Source: Tetrastigma voinierianum (lineage: Eukaryota > Streptophyta > Magnoliopsida > Vitales > Vitaceae). From it: a stretch of 64,000 bases of DNA. The DNA is taken from the NCBI GenBank assembly GCA_016808115.1, contig JAEQBH010000646.1, forward strand, positions 620,001-684,000, in the 5' to 3' direction. The notes under the pieces are model-generated. The model worked only from the letters and a program-made list of their open reading frames with translations. It did not search any database and was not told the origin of the DNA. Positions 26,301-38,300 of this stretch are shown one piece after another. Made by a program: the position numbers and the translations under genes. Position 1 is the first letter of the stretch. Each line of letters starts with the position of its first letter.

Positions 26301-29300
26301 AAACCCACACCAAGCTTGCTACATTGAAAAGCTTATTCCACGACCCAATTAGTGAAAGGACAATGAAGAAAAACGTGATCAATCGACTCTTTATCTCCTT
26401 TGTAAAGAATACTCCATTGAGGACAAAGGGATTTATAAGGTCCTCTCAACTGTAGCAATTCAGTGGTCTTTACCTTCCTATGAGCTACCAACCAAGCAAA
26501 GGTCTTAACATTTACAAGGGCTTTTGAACTCCATAAAAACTTAGATGGATGAAAGATGTTGAGTATAATAGCATATTCTATGGATTATTCCATAGAATGT
26601 GCCATGTGATTTGTGCCTTCTAAGTCAATAATCCATGAACTTATGTGGGACAAGTTCAACACATTAACTACACAATGAGTTGGATTCTTACCATAAAATG
26701 CCCAAGAACATCTACCACCTCCTGATGATTTTTCAAGTGTTCATAATAGGCTCCTTAGTTTTTCAATCTCCTCTTTTGAACTCTCCTTACCCTTGAGACT
26801 CTGCCTCATCATTCAGTTATTACTAGCAATGTTGGCTTTTCCCTAACCTCTCTATTACATTCCTTCTACATTCCAGTTCCTGACTTGCATTTGATGGGGC
26901 TGATATGTAAATGATGGTGGCTTCCCAGAAAGTTTCGAACACCTATCCTTGGTATGACAAGGCTTCTTGTAGTATGTGCACCATAAATCTCATTTCCCTA
27001 AATCTGATGAATCTAAATTATGATCTTTTCCAAAGTGTTACTCTATTTCATAGCAAGGATAGATTCATAGCAAGACAAATTTATATGATAGCAAGAGTTG
27101 AGCATTCAACCGATTAAGATTTGATCATCACTGCTCTTCTTCCTTTTGCTTATATGATAGCAACAATTCCATTAAAAGTAGGCAATCCTTCCTTTCCTAA
27201 GATTTGCACTTTAACCAAGTCAAATCAGACCAACCAAAAATTCCCAGGTCCTCTTCTTCAAAGGACTTACTAAATATTTTCACCACACCTTATTGTGATG
27301 CATTAATATTGATCCATTTCCTACCATAAGTTCTACAATTTGAATATTGGTCGACATGGCTGAGATTTTCACAAATTCAAGTGACATTATGTACTTTTGA
27401 ATAGGTTTGACATGTACCATGTCCCAAATACCCCTTGTCACATTAAAAACATTTAGGCATCACTTACTTCTAGAGTCAAAACTCCATGACCAAGACATGA
27501 TCAGGTAGTTCTCTTTATCCCAAGCCTCAAATTTTGATCAAGTTGAAGACTAGCGTCAAGGAGATGGCTTAGTTTTCCTTTTCCTTCAAGGGAAAGTGCA
27601 ATCAAATTGATATCAAGTAAACGACCAACCTCTGTCCTCAAACTTCAGAGGATTCGTTTAATACGAATATCATAATCTTAACACCCTCCTTCCCACGCAA
27701 AGACCAAACCCACACGTGAAGAGTCAAACAAACCAAACATAGTCCTTCATAGACTTTCAAATAAACAAATGGGGATTCAAAATGCAAAGAGGTGGCTCAA
27801 ACCTAGAACCTCCCACCAAACCAAGCTCGCTACTACGCAACGACCAACACCCTAAAAGCCTGCCAGGGGACTTCATTAATATGAATATCATGCTTCTTAA
27901 CATATAATAAAATAAAATAAAAACATTTCATTCAGCCTATATGCTACTTAGATATTCTATAGGTATCTATATGAAAATCCAATTCCATTTTCAAACATCA
28001 ACATATGTCCCAAAAGGAAAACAATATGATAGGTACAAAAAACGGAGACCTAGAGACATAAGATAGAAAAAGGGGCCTACCAAAAAAAAAAAAAAAACTT
28101 TGTTTTGGGCCCTCATAAAAAATAGAGTACAACTAAGACAAGTCCGCACAAAAAATATCAGCAAATATTAACAAAGAAGGCTGCAAAATAATAATACCCA
28201 TTATCCCTAATCCAACTTCAACATCATATGAAAATTTGTAATTAATTTCTCTCATATTTTGGTAGTACAAGATTACAACAAATTGCATACACTTGCAGAA
28301 ACATAAAAAAAGGAATAAAAACAGGAGATCAAAAATCCCTACAAATAATAAACCTATATCCTTACAAGTTAGGAATTAGGAATATATCCCTAACAGTCAG
28401 GAACATAATTCCTAGGCCGATATCCTATCCGATTGCACATGTTAGATATTGTACAACTATTATTTTTTCCTTTTTTTGTCATGTATTATGTGTGTGTGTG
28501 TATAGAGAGAGAGAGAAAGAGAAAGAGAGAAAAAGAAGTGTAACATGTAATACATACTTTTCCTTTTAATACAAAAATTTAGTCTTCTCTCCCCTCATGG
28601 TATCTAAGCCAGAGAGAAAAACCTTTTTCTCCATCATTTGGATCCCTAACAGCAGCAATGCCTTCAGTTCTCCATCTTCAACCTTGATTTGAAATCCCAT
28701 TAGGGCTCTCTTTGAAACAACCATGCTTCAATCCCCAATTTAGTACACATGGCAGCTAAAATTTCAATCTTTATCTCTGTTTTATCTAGATCTCATATTA
28801 TTATCTCAAAATATTGGTTGGTAATGAGAATTACCTATCTTGATCTACCTTTGTGGAACTTTGGTTTATGGTCAAGATTTTGACGATCACCTTGTTACGT
28901 AGGAGGCAAATATCTCTAATATTGAATGGGTGCAATGGAAAACAATAGATGCACAGTAAGGAAGTGTCTTATGGCAGTCAGTTGATCCCAAAATTTTGCG
29001 TCATCTTCAGGCTTACAAAACATGCTATAAATTTTGGCATCAAGCCAAAAGTTTATACACGAATGATGTTTAGCATCTCCATAAGGTGATTTCTACTATT
29101 GTAAATGTCAAACAACGGGACTTGGATCTCTCTACTTATATTGGTCACATTACATCTCTTAAGGAGTTCTAGACATCGATGCCTCTCACTACTGATGTTG
29201 GGACTCAATAATAATAGACTGACAAGTTCTTCATGGTTGTCACTCTTATTGGCTTCTATTTTGATTTTGAGACTATTAGAAATCATATTCTTGCAAGTCC

Positions 29301-32300
29301 ATCAATCTCATCCTTAGATGATGTGTTTGCTCACCTGCTCCATATCTCCTCCACCCAAATTCCGCCATTGATAGGACTTCAGATTCTTTTGTGTTAGTTT
29401 CTCAAACAAACCCTTGAGACAAATGCAATGGTAACCGAGGTTGGGGCCGACATCATCATTGCACCTATTGCAATAAATATGGCCACACCCATGATTGTTG
29501 TATCAATTACATGGATGGCCTTCTAGCACTGCCTACATGGTCCAATCATCTAATCCTCAATTGCCCTAGTCTCGGAGCTCCTCCACATCTCAAAATATTA
29601 CTCACTAACAAAGAGTATGGTGACCATGCCACTATCAAGCACCAAAATCAGTTGATGTTGCTTCTATTGCCTAGACCAATCATCTTCACTTATCCCGTAG
29701 ATTCTCAACTCTAGCGTCTATCATCACATCTATGATAATAAAGATCTTTTGTTCTCTTTTATTACTACCATTGTTTTACCTACTATTACTTGAGCTAATG
29801 GTTCTTAAAGTGTGGTTAAAAGTATTAGTTTGACATATCCTCTCCTTTCACTAACTCTTACTTTTGTTCTTTGCACCCCTAAGTGTCCTTTTAATTCCAT
29901 CAACAAGATAAATAGTACTCTTAATTGCCCTATCACCTTTTCTAATAAATTTGTGACCTTGTAGGACAAAGTACAAAGAATATGATTGCCATGGGATGTG
30001 AGTCTCATAGCCTCTATCACCCTAACTCATATCCATCTCCTATATAAGCTATAGAGAAAACGATCTTATTGTATACTTAGTCTTCATATGCATAAATCTA
30101 CTTTATATATGTGATATGAACTCTATTGCAAACTTGGTTTTATTAGTCAGAATCAGAGCAAGGTTAGATTGGCTTTTGTATATATATTCATAATGGTTCA
30201 ATGAAAAATAACAAGGAATTCTTTCCTCAAATTCTTCCTTCTTGTTTTCTACATGGTATCAAAGCCTCGGGCTCGGATTTGAGCAAAATTAGGAAGAATT
30301 TCAGGAAGGAGTAAGAAGGTCGTAGGGGTGTTCTTTTGAAACACCCATCTAGAGAGAGAGTGGAGTAACACCGTCCACCCAGGAGGGTTCGCCAATTGTC
30401 GACAAGCAAGGCCACCAATTCCGATGGCCATAAGGTGAGCATGTGAGGCCCATGCGCAGATCTCTAGATTTGCCTTTTCCACGAGCAGCCATGCCAAGTG
30501 GAGGGCGCTGGGTGTGGGGACTCCCGTCACGACACGCCTCCACTAGAGTGACCAAACGCCGACGCACCTACTCCAACACTACCAATCTCAGCCAGATCGT
30601 CGAACAGGTCTTTCAAACCCTTTCGGGGTCCAACGTATTAACGTTCCTCTCGCTTTCCGCCCGGTGCTCTACTTCGCCTCAAGTTTCGCTCTCTACCGGA
30701 TCTACCTTAGTTTCTTGATCCTTAGTAACATACAAAGGTGTTTTGTGCTTTCCTTCGACACTTGCCTTCAACTTTCTTCGCGGATTTGTGTTGCAGATCT
30801 AGGGTTTTTAAGGAGGCTTTTGTACTCATTCTTTCAAGAGGTTTGCTTTGTCCCTAATTTCTCTCTTTAGCTTCCCAATGAGTACATCGTATGATTCCAA
30901 CCATTTTGTAATGGTCAAGCGGTTCCAAAGATGTCCAAAATCACGGAGGATGAACTAACTGGTCCCAATTACTCGGATTGGAGTAAAACAATCCGCCTCT
31001 ACTTGAGGAGTATTCATATGGCCGAATTTTCCAAGGTTTGGTGTCTCCAAGGTTTAACAACCTCCTGAATCCAAATTTTCCATAATGACAATTGAATTCC
31101 CAATATTTGTTGTAAAAGCTCTTGCATTAGGATGTGAGTCTGGGGGTCTCTACATTCTTGATCATGCATCGGTGACCTATCGCTTGTTCCTGAGTTACAC
31201 ACCATTCAGACATACGCCTACCTGGTCATCCCTTCCTTCCCTTGTTGAAAAAGTTATGTCCACAATTTTCAAGTCTAATGCTATTAGATCAGAGTCATGG
31301 CAATTTGCAAACATCATCTGCCTTCGCCCCAGCCCTAGAGTCACAATTTAGCTAACGCCCACTCACAAATTAGTCCATCTGAAGTGGTCCATGTCCTTCG
31401 CCCCCAACTAAATTTCGACATACTTTGTCGCCTTTATTGGAGCAATTATTCACGAACCACTTGGTTATATCTAATGAAAAACCGTTTTGAGTTATTTTCT
31501 CATTTCCGTGCCTTTCATGTTGAGATACACACTCAATTTAATGTTTATGTTCAAATTCTAAGAAGTAATAATGCTAAAAAATATGTTTCAAAACAGTTTC
31601 AGTCATTCATGCTTCAAAATGGTATCCTTCATCAAACCTTCTGTGTTGATACTCCTTCTCATAATGGAGTGGTTGAGAGGAAGAATAGACACCTCCTTAA
31701 AATTGTCAGAGCTCTTTTATTTCAAATGTAGGTGCCCAAGCATTTCGCCCAACGCTCCACCACTCGTTGGACAACCTGATTTTTGAATCGACACCCTTTT
31801 CCAAATAAACCTCTATTTCCCATTGAGCCTCGGATATTTGGATGTACTTGTTTTGTTCAGGATGTCCGTCTGCATGTGTCTAAACTCAATGCTAAGTCAT
31901 TGAAGTATATCTCCTGGTTACCTTTGCCCAGGCGGGTATAAGTGTCATCATCTAGTCTTCGTGAGGCACCTAGTTTCCTCTGCCGATGTCACTTTTCTAG
32001 AACGCCTGCTCAAGACCCGATCCACACTAGTCAGGGGGAGGATGACAATTTGCTAGTTTATAATCTTGTTTCGCCCTCGTCTCATTCAGAATTTTTAACA
32101 ACACCTCCTATCACTCGTGTCTATACTCTAAGTACAACATCCCCAGCCTCAAGCCCTCCATCGCCCATTTACATCGATCCATTTCCAATGACAATCTTCC
32201 GATTGCCTTCGTAGTTGTAAACGCCACCTGTGCTCATCCAATTCTCCCGCTTTTACGACCACTACATCTCTAGAGCAAATTTCGACTAGATGAGACCCGA

Positions 32301-35300
32301 GAGCTCCACCGCGGCATGAGGGCACCGCCTCGTCCCATGTATGCATCAGCAAGTGAGATTGGCGCACATCGTTGTAGTTGTCGCAAGACGGGATTGAAAG
32401 CCTTCCCGGTTGAAGACAAACATGCACCCTACACGCACAAGGAAGGCAAGCATGCAAACCTAGTTTGACGCCAGATAAGAGCGGGCGCCACACCAAGACC
32501 AGAGGCTCAGGACGCGACACTGGGCTTCGCCTTGCCATCGCTGTAGAAGCCCGTCTATATAGTACGGCCTCAAGAAGCCCAAACTGGGAGCAAAACAAGG
32601 TTCCTACACAAGGATTCCTACTAAGACATATTCTCAGGGCACAAGGAGTCTTTATGCCAATGAGTCCCGATTAGGAAAGACTCAGTCTGCAGGGATTCAG
32701 CTATGACTTTGCTGCGAGTCCTCAACAGCAAAGCACTTTTAATCCAAAAAGGATTCGTGTCAGCTCTTATGCTGCCTTAGAGCAAAGTAGAAACTTACCA
32801 TATTTGTGGCTTATCCGCCCTGTGGCAAATGCAAGTGGTATGGCCTACGTGCCCACTCAGCTAGATAACCCACAAGTCGGATTCATTTGGTATACCAGCA
32901 TCCCAACCATGTGTGGAGCCTTTATCGAGCGGCTCTCAGATTTTAAAGAGCGCAATGTACTTCCAGCTCGGGAGAGCCCTGTAAGTTTTCTATCTTATGA
33001 GAAGTAGGGCATCAGGCGCTAGCCTTATGGAGTTCCTAGCGCCGCACAATTACCAAGCCTCACAAAAATTAATGCAGATAGTTAACATCTGACAATTTTT
33101 CGCAAGAACTGACATCACAAACGCGATGCAGCATGATAGGTGCCTTCCTTGTTATTACACATGTCTGTGTGTCCACTATGGAGTTGAGGCAAAAACAATC
33201 ATGAGGCAAACACAACCTTTCACCCCACTTGTTAAAGCCTTCCCACGCTTTGCTTGCAATCGAGATTTGATGGAGAGACGCAAGGAAGGCCTCTTGAAGA
33301 GCGAATGGAGACCCTCCTCGTGACAAAGTGTCGGGCCAAGTGATCGAGGAGTTCCGGAGGGACGCAAGATCTCAGAGGGAAATTATATTGTTTTGTAGAT
33401 ATGGTACAGCGAGCACGGTGTGTGGGACAAACTTATTTACTCCCTGATTCGCCTCAGGAGCAAAAAGGAGTGCCTAAGCCCAAGCCTTTCGATGGTGCAC
33501 GAAATGCCAAAGATTTGGAGAACTTCCTTTGGGACATGGGGCAATATTTCGTTGTTGCCCAAATACCTGCTGGTGAACAAGTGACGATAACCACCATGGA
33601 TTTGTCGAGCGATGCAAAGCTTTGGTGGTGGACCAGATCAAGTGACGATGCTGCTGTCGGTTGACCAAAGATCGAGATGTCGAAGATCTTGAAGAAAGAG
33701 ACGAAGGACTAGTTCCTTCCCATGAACACAGCATGGATAGTTAGAGAGTCTCTGAAGAAGTCTTGAAGGATCGTTCAATCGTAGACATCATGACATGTTC
33801 AAGTCGACAAGCTATTCTAACTTCATATGCCCCGGTTACATGATGAAGCTCAAACTCACTGGAGAAGGCAGGTGTCCAAGACGGTTCTCATCCATGGTCA
33901 GAGCTTTAACCGCTCTAGTTTGACCATAAAGATGACCCTCTTCCCCACCCCACCCAAAAGGGAAAGGCCGTGGCCGCAGTCGAGCTTTTAGTCGGGAGTC
34001 AAAACCCTTCACAGAATGGAGATAAGGGTCGGAAGAAGCCTCGATGCATGCGAAAGTAGCAGAAAGCAACTTCCTCGCTGCCATCAAGCTATCAGTTTAT
34101 CTATGATGGGGTCAACGAGCAAGAGACTACCCAAGAAGTGGAGAAGCTCACAATCATAGCCAAAGCGACGTGGGAGAACAAAGAAGTCGGAGGCTCTACG
34201 AGCCAACCCTTCGCCTATTGAATGAAATTGAGCCGAGGCAACCTACAGGGGTCATGTGCTATTGTCACTGGCGGGCGCAAGATCGTGGTATCAGATAAAT
34301 AAGCGACCCATAACTTCATATTTTATTATGAGATGTTTAAACTTTGGATCAGTCGCTTAAAGATGACAAGAAGCTTCAAAGTCACAACATCCAAGAAGTA
34401 AGAGATGTTTTGCCCAAAGAACACATGAAATTAAATGGAGATCGGAATGTATGATACTTCCTAGCGTTCCTTCGGGACACAGATTCTCTACTCTACTGGG
34501 CAATGATCGCCTTCCAAGAGCCAAGTAGTTTGTTTCACACTTGAAACGGGAAGGGACCATTAATCATGGATAAGAAGTGCCCAAAGCCAGGGCCTATATC
34601 AACAAGCCACCTAAGAGGACTTTGGCCGAGAAGACCTTATCCATTCTCGCTCTAGAGAAGGACTTAGGAAAGGCAAGCACACATATGTCAATGACATCGA
34701 CGAGATCAAGCTTTCCAACAAACATGTCACAATACTCTATACAAAGTGGTTCATATGTCACAGATTCAAGACATGATGCCTCCCGAAAGCTACCAAAGAA
34801 GTCGCACGAGAAGGGAAGACGAATCATCAAATTGAGCTCAAAAGGTAAAGACCACTCGCCCAAGCCCTTACTGATTAATTCCACCAAAATTGGAGTGTCT
34901 AGGAAGCACCGGACAGAGTTGCTCGGATACGTGCTCGTTCATCTCCAAAGCTCCATACGGGTAATCGATGTCGTCGCACCGGCAAGACTTCATCACCCAT
35001 GTGCATCTAATATGTGAGCCGAACAAAGTCACGATCAAGAACAAGTATCCGACAATTACGCATTTGAACCGCTCGATCGATCGAGTAAGGCCAGTACTTC
35101 CACCGCTCGACCGGGCGATCCCGATACATCGGCGCGCGCTGCGGTCAAGGAAGAGGCAAAGACTACATGTGTGACGCAATATGGAAGCTTCGAATTCCTA
35201 GTCATGCCCTTCGGGTTGACTAACGCCCCTGCCACATTTTGTAACCTCATGAATGACGTCCTATTCGACTTCCTAGACTCATTCGTGGTCGATACTGGGA

Positions 35301-38300
35301 TTCACATCGTGATCTACGTGTACCACCTAGAAGATCACTGGTACACCCCAGAAGGTACAACACCCACAAAAAAGAGATGATAATGGTCATCCATTGCCTA
35401 GAGACTTGGAAGCACTACTTGACGGGGACTCGGTTCACAATAGTGACTGACAACGTAGCCAACACATTCTTCAAAACTAAAAAGAAGCTTACTGCCAAGC
35501 AAGCTTGATAGCAAGAGCTATCGGGCCTAATTTCACTGTGAAAATGCCTTGTCGACACAACCAAGCATGGTCGAGTAGAAGGAGCCATGAGCCAGGAATC
35601 GTTGAGTCGAGCTATGGTAGACTCTGCTGTATTATCAAGAAGCTCCACAAGATCACATATCAAGTTACAGCCTATGGTGAAAGATACACCACAAGGCGAT
35701 ACTAGCTATGTAACATGTCGCTTTATCAGACGGAGGGAAGCTATGCCTTCATGCAAGCTGAGGCTGGAATTGCAAAGGAGACGTATGACAGCGTGGGCTA
35801 GTCACCATGATAAAGAGAGAACATCACGCGTCACACGATCTCACTGGGCCTAGATGAAGGAAGACTCATGTAAGCTTATATGTCAAGATTACGTCATGCT
35901 TGTCAAGTTGACAAGACAAAGTGGAAGAATAGCTGGCTCATTGCTGCACCGCCCTTCCTAGAGACCATGGCAATGCTTTTCCATGGACTCCCATCAGCTG
36001 CTCCCAAAGTCAGGGTCAGACGCTTTGGTTGTAGTAGATAGATTTTCTAAGTACGCTGTCTTCATACTAGCCCCAAGTGAGTGTCTAACTAAAGAAACAA
36101 CGCGCGTCTTCTTCAACAATGTTGTGAAACACTTTGGAATGCCTGAGGACATAGTAAGTAATCGAGGGTTCACAAGCAGGTTTTGGGTTGAGCTGTTCAA
36201 GATGTGGGGCACCCACCGATTGCAAATTCTCTATTATTAATCACCCTCAGACCAATAAACAAACTAAGCGAGTGAACCAGATGCTTGAGGGGAGTGGCCT
36301 GCACGCCTACCTACGTGACAACCGCCTCAAACAAACCAGTTGGAAACTCCTCAGCCCAGCCATCCTTACAATCTACACCCCGGCTTAGCCACTCGAAATT
36401 GAACCTTGCCGGCAATCGTTCCAACCTCGCACACCCTTGGACGTGCTGGTTTCCGAGCAACCCGACGCACGGAGCCCCTGGCCGCATACAAGTTTGCTAA
36501 GACCCAGCCAGATTTACTCGGTTAAGCCCGGACAACCTTTGAGAAGGCGGTAGATGCATGAAGAAAATATGTCGATAAAGGGAGAAGGCCTTTGAATTCG
36601 AGAGGAAGGAGAGAAGGTGTCGCTCACTAACCTCAATCTAGAAGAAAATTCGAAATAAACAATTTCAAAGAGGCTGACACCAAAGTATGATGACCCTTTT
36701 CGAAATTGTAGCTTCATCGGAACGTGGCCTGCTCGAAGCACCCCGAGAGGTCAAGCTTCATCACGCTCTAAGGAGCTCGCTTCCACCATCATGATCCTAA
36801 ATCAACGTAGTGCAGCAAAGCAACCCGCTATGGGTCAAAGCCGAGTTCGACAAAGATTAAGAGCAGCATCTGCAGATAGAAAGACTAAATCGGGAAGCTA
36901 AACAAGTGGACCTGCGCACTTGAACTACTTCAAAGGATGATCAAGAAGTGAAGCAAGTTAGGAGAAGGCAAATGTTCTCAGGAAATAACATCCGATTAAT
37001 GAGTATGCGCTGCTGAAGCCCACCAAGGACACAATCATTCCCATGGGAGGGCGATAATTTCTGACTAGATGACCCGAGCTCAATGGAGAGATCACTGAGG
37101 GCGCCGCTCGCCCCATGCACGCACTTAAAATGATCAACAGATCGTCAGGAAGCCAGCTGGAAGCACTTATGAGAAGCTCAAGAAGATAGTGCGTGAGCCA
37201 AGCACACAGCATGGCGTAAGCCCGTGTTCTAGATGGGACGATAGTAGTACCACAAGACTCACAAATGCCAGAGTTCCTGGGCACGTTGACTCGGGGCTGC
37301 GGTGGATCGATGGGGAAGCCTCGCCTATATAGCACGAAGCTTCTCAATGTGTCTCCAAATCGGGAGTGCAACAAAGGAGTCTTATTAAAGACGAGGAGTC
37401 CTATGGCATTGGGGAGGTCCCGATTAAGAATGACCTCAGTCCAATAGGGATCTTGCTTGACTTTGCTTTTTAAGTCCCTCGACGATCAGCAAGAATTTTA
37501 GTCCAAGAAGGATTCGTGTTGGCTTGCGTAATAAGGCTTTGCTGTAGTAGACTCTAGTCGATTAGATAAGATCGCGCCCCACATGTACCTATATAAAATT
37601 ATCTTCCACGTGCTCCACTGGGCTAGAGAACCGAGGTCGATCCATTAAAAGCATTGAGCATCCCGACGTGGGAGCTCTCAGATCGCAGTGTCTCGATTTT
37701 GAAAGAGCTTAATAAAATACTAGCCGAGAGCCCCCGTAAGTCTGTGTCTCGTGAGACATCAAGTATTTGAGCTACTCTGCCTAGGTGTTCCTAGGCACCG
37801 CACATGCAAGCCAACAATTAGGCATGTGACATCCTGTTCTTGTTCTTTTATTGCATCCTTAAACTCTATTTCGTTGCCTAACAAGGTTTAAGCCCCCGCC
37901 ACCCTAGTCGCAAGCAAGGATAGAGAAGATGAATGCTTCGACCGACAATGGTACTTAGGGACTTGGTTCGCGACGATCGAAGAAAGCAATCGGGTTGTCG
38001 TGTTTACAATGGAGGTTAACCCTAATAAATCAACTGTTCCTATTGAAAGCCCAAATTCCTCATGTTGTGCTGATACGCCTGTACTTAGTGCGCGATTTAT
38101 TCTAATACCTTCTCCCCGATTGCCAAGTGGACTTATATTTAGTTGTTTATATCTCTAACAGCAACTCATGGTTGGAAGCTCCACCAACTTGATATTAAAT
38201 GTTTCATAGACTTGGGTAAAGGAAGTCTGCACAGCAATCCCCTGCTTGTTGCCCAAGGAGATCGCAAAGTTCTGTCGCTCCACAAATCATTATATGGCTT

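Larger units (their letters stand above)
23392..26560 (-). mobile_element. LINE 3' end, split by copia D
   Basis: Reading minus, the C-terminus of a LINE ORF2 lies at 26560-26330, then its 3' region continues at 26329-26274 and 23797-23413 and ends in an A tract (plus-strand T run 23392-23412). The two parts are separated by element D. The upstream RT is not visible, so the copy is probably 5'-truncated, as most LINE copies are. Confidence 0.75.
32269..37828 (+). mobile_element. Ty3/gypsy chromovirus-like element nested in copia E
   Basis: Flanked by ACATC (32264-32268 and 37829-37833). The LTRs, about 32269-33081 and 37044-37828, share the ACTAGATGA..CCCGAG start, the CCTATATAG block and the CCTAG.C.CCGCACA end, but have diverged by many indels. 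Inside are gag, RT, RNase H, integrase and a C-terminal tail. The copia E reading resumes exactly after the right TSD. No PBS could be recognised after the left LTR. Confidence 0.82.

Noticed and set aside
30443..30718. GC-rich open frames on both strands as a novel gene
   Set aside because: They lie in the untranslated leader of copia E, between PBS and gag, and correspond to the GC-rich leaders of elements C, D and 2.
32149..32598. 149-residue minus-strand frame
   Set aside because: It crosses the boundary between copia E and the gypsy left LTR, so it is a chance frame.
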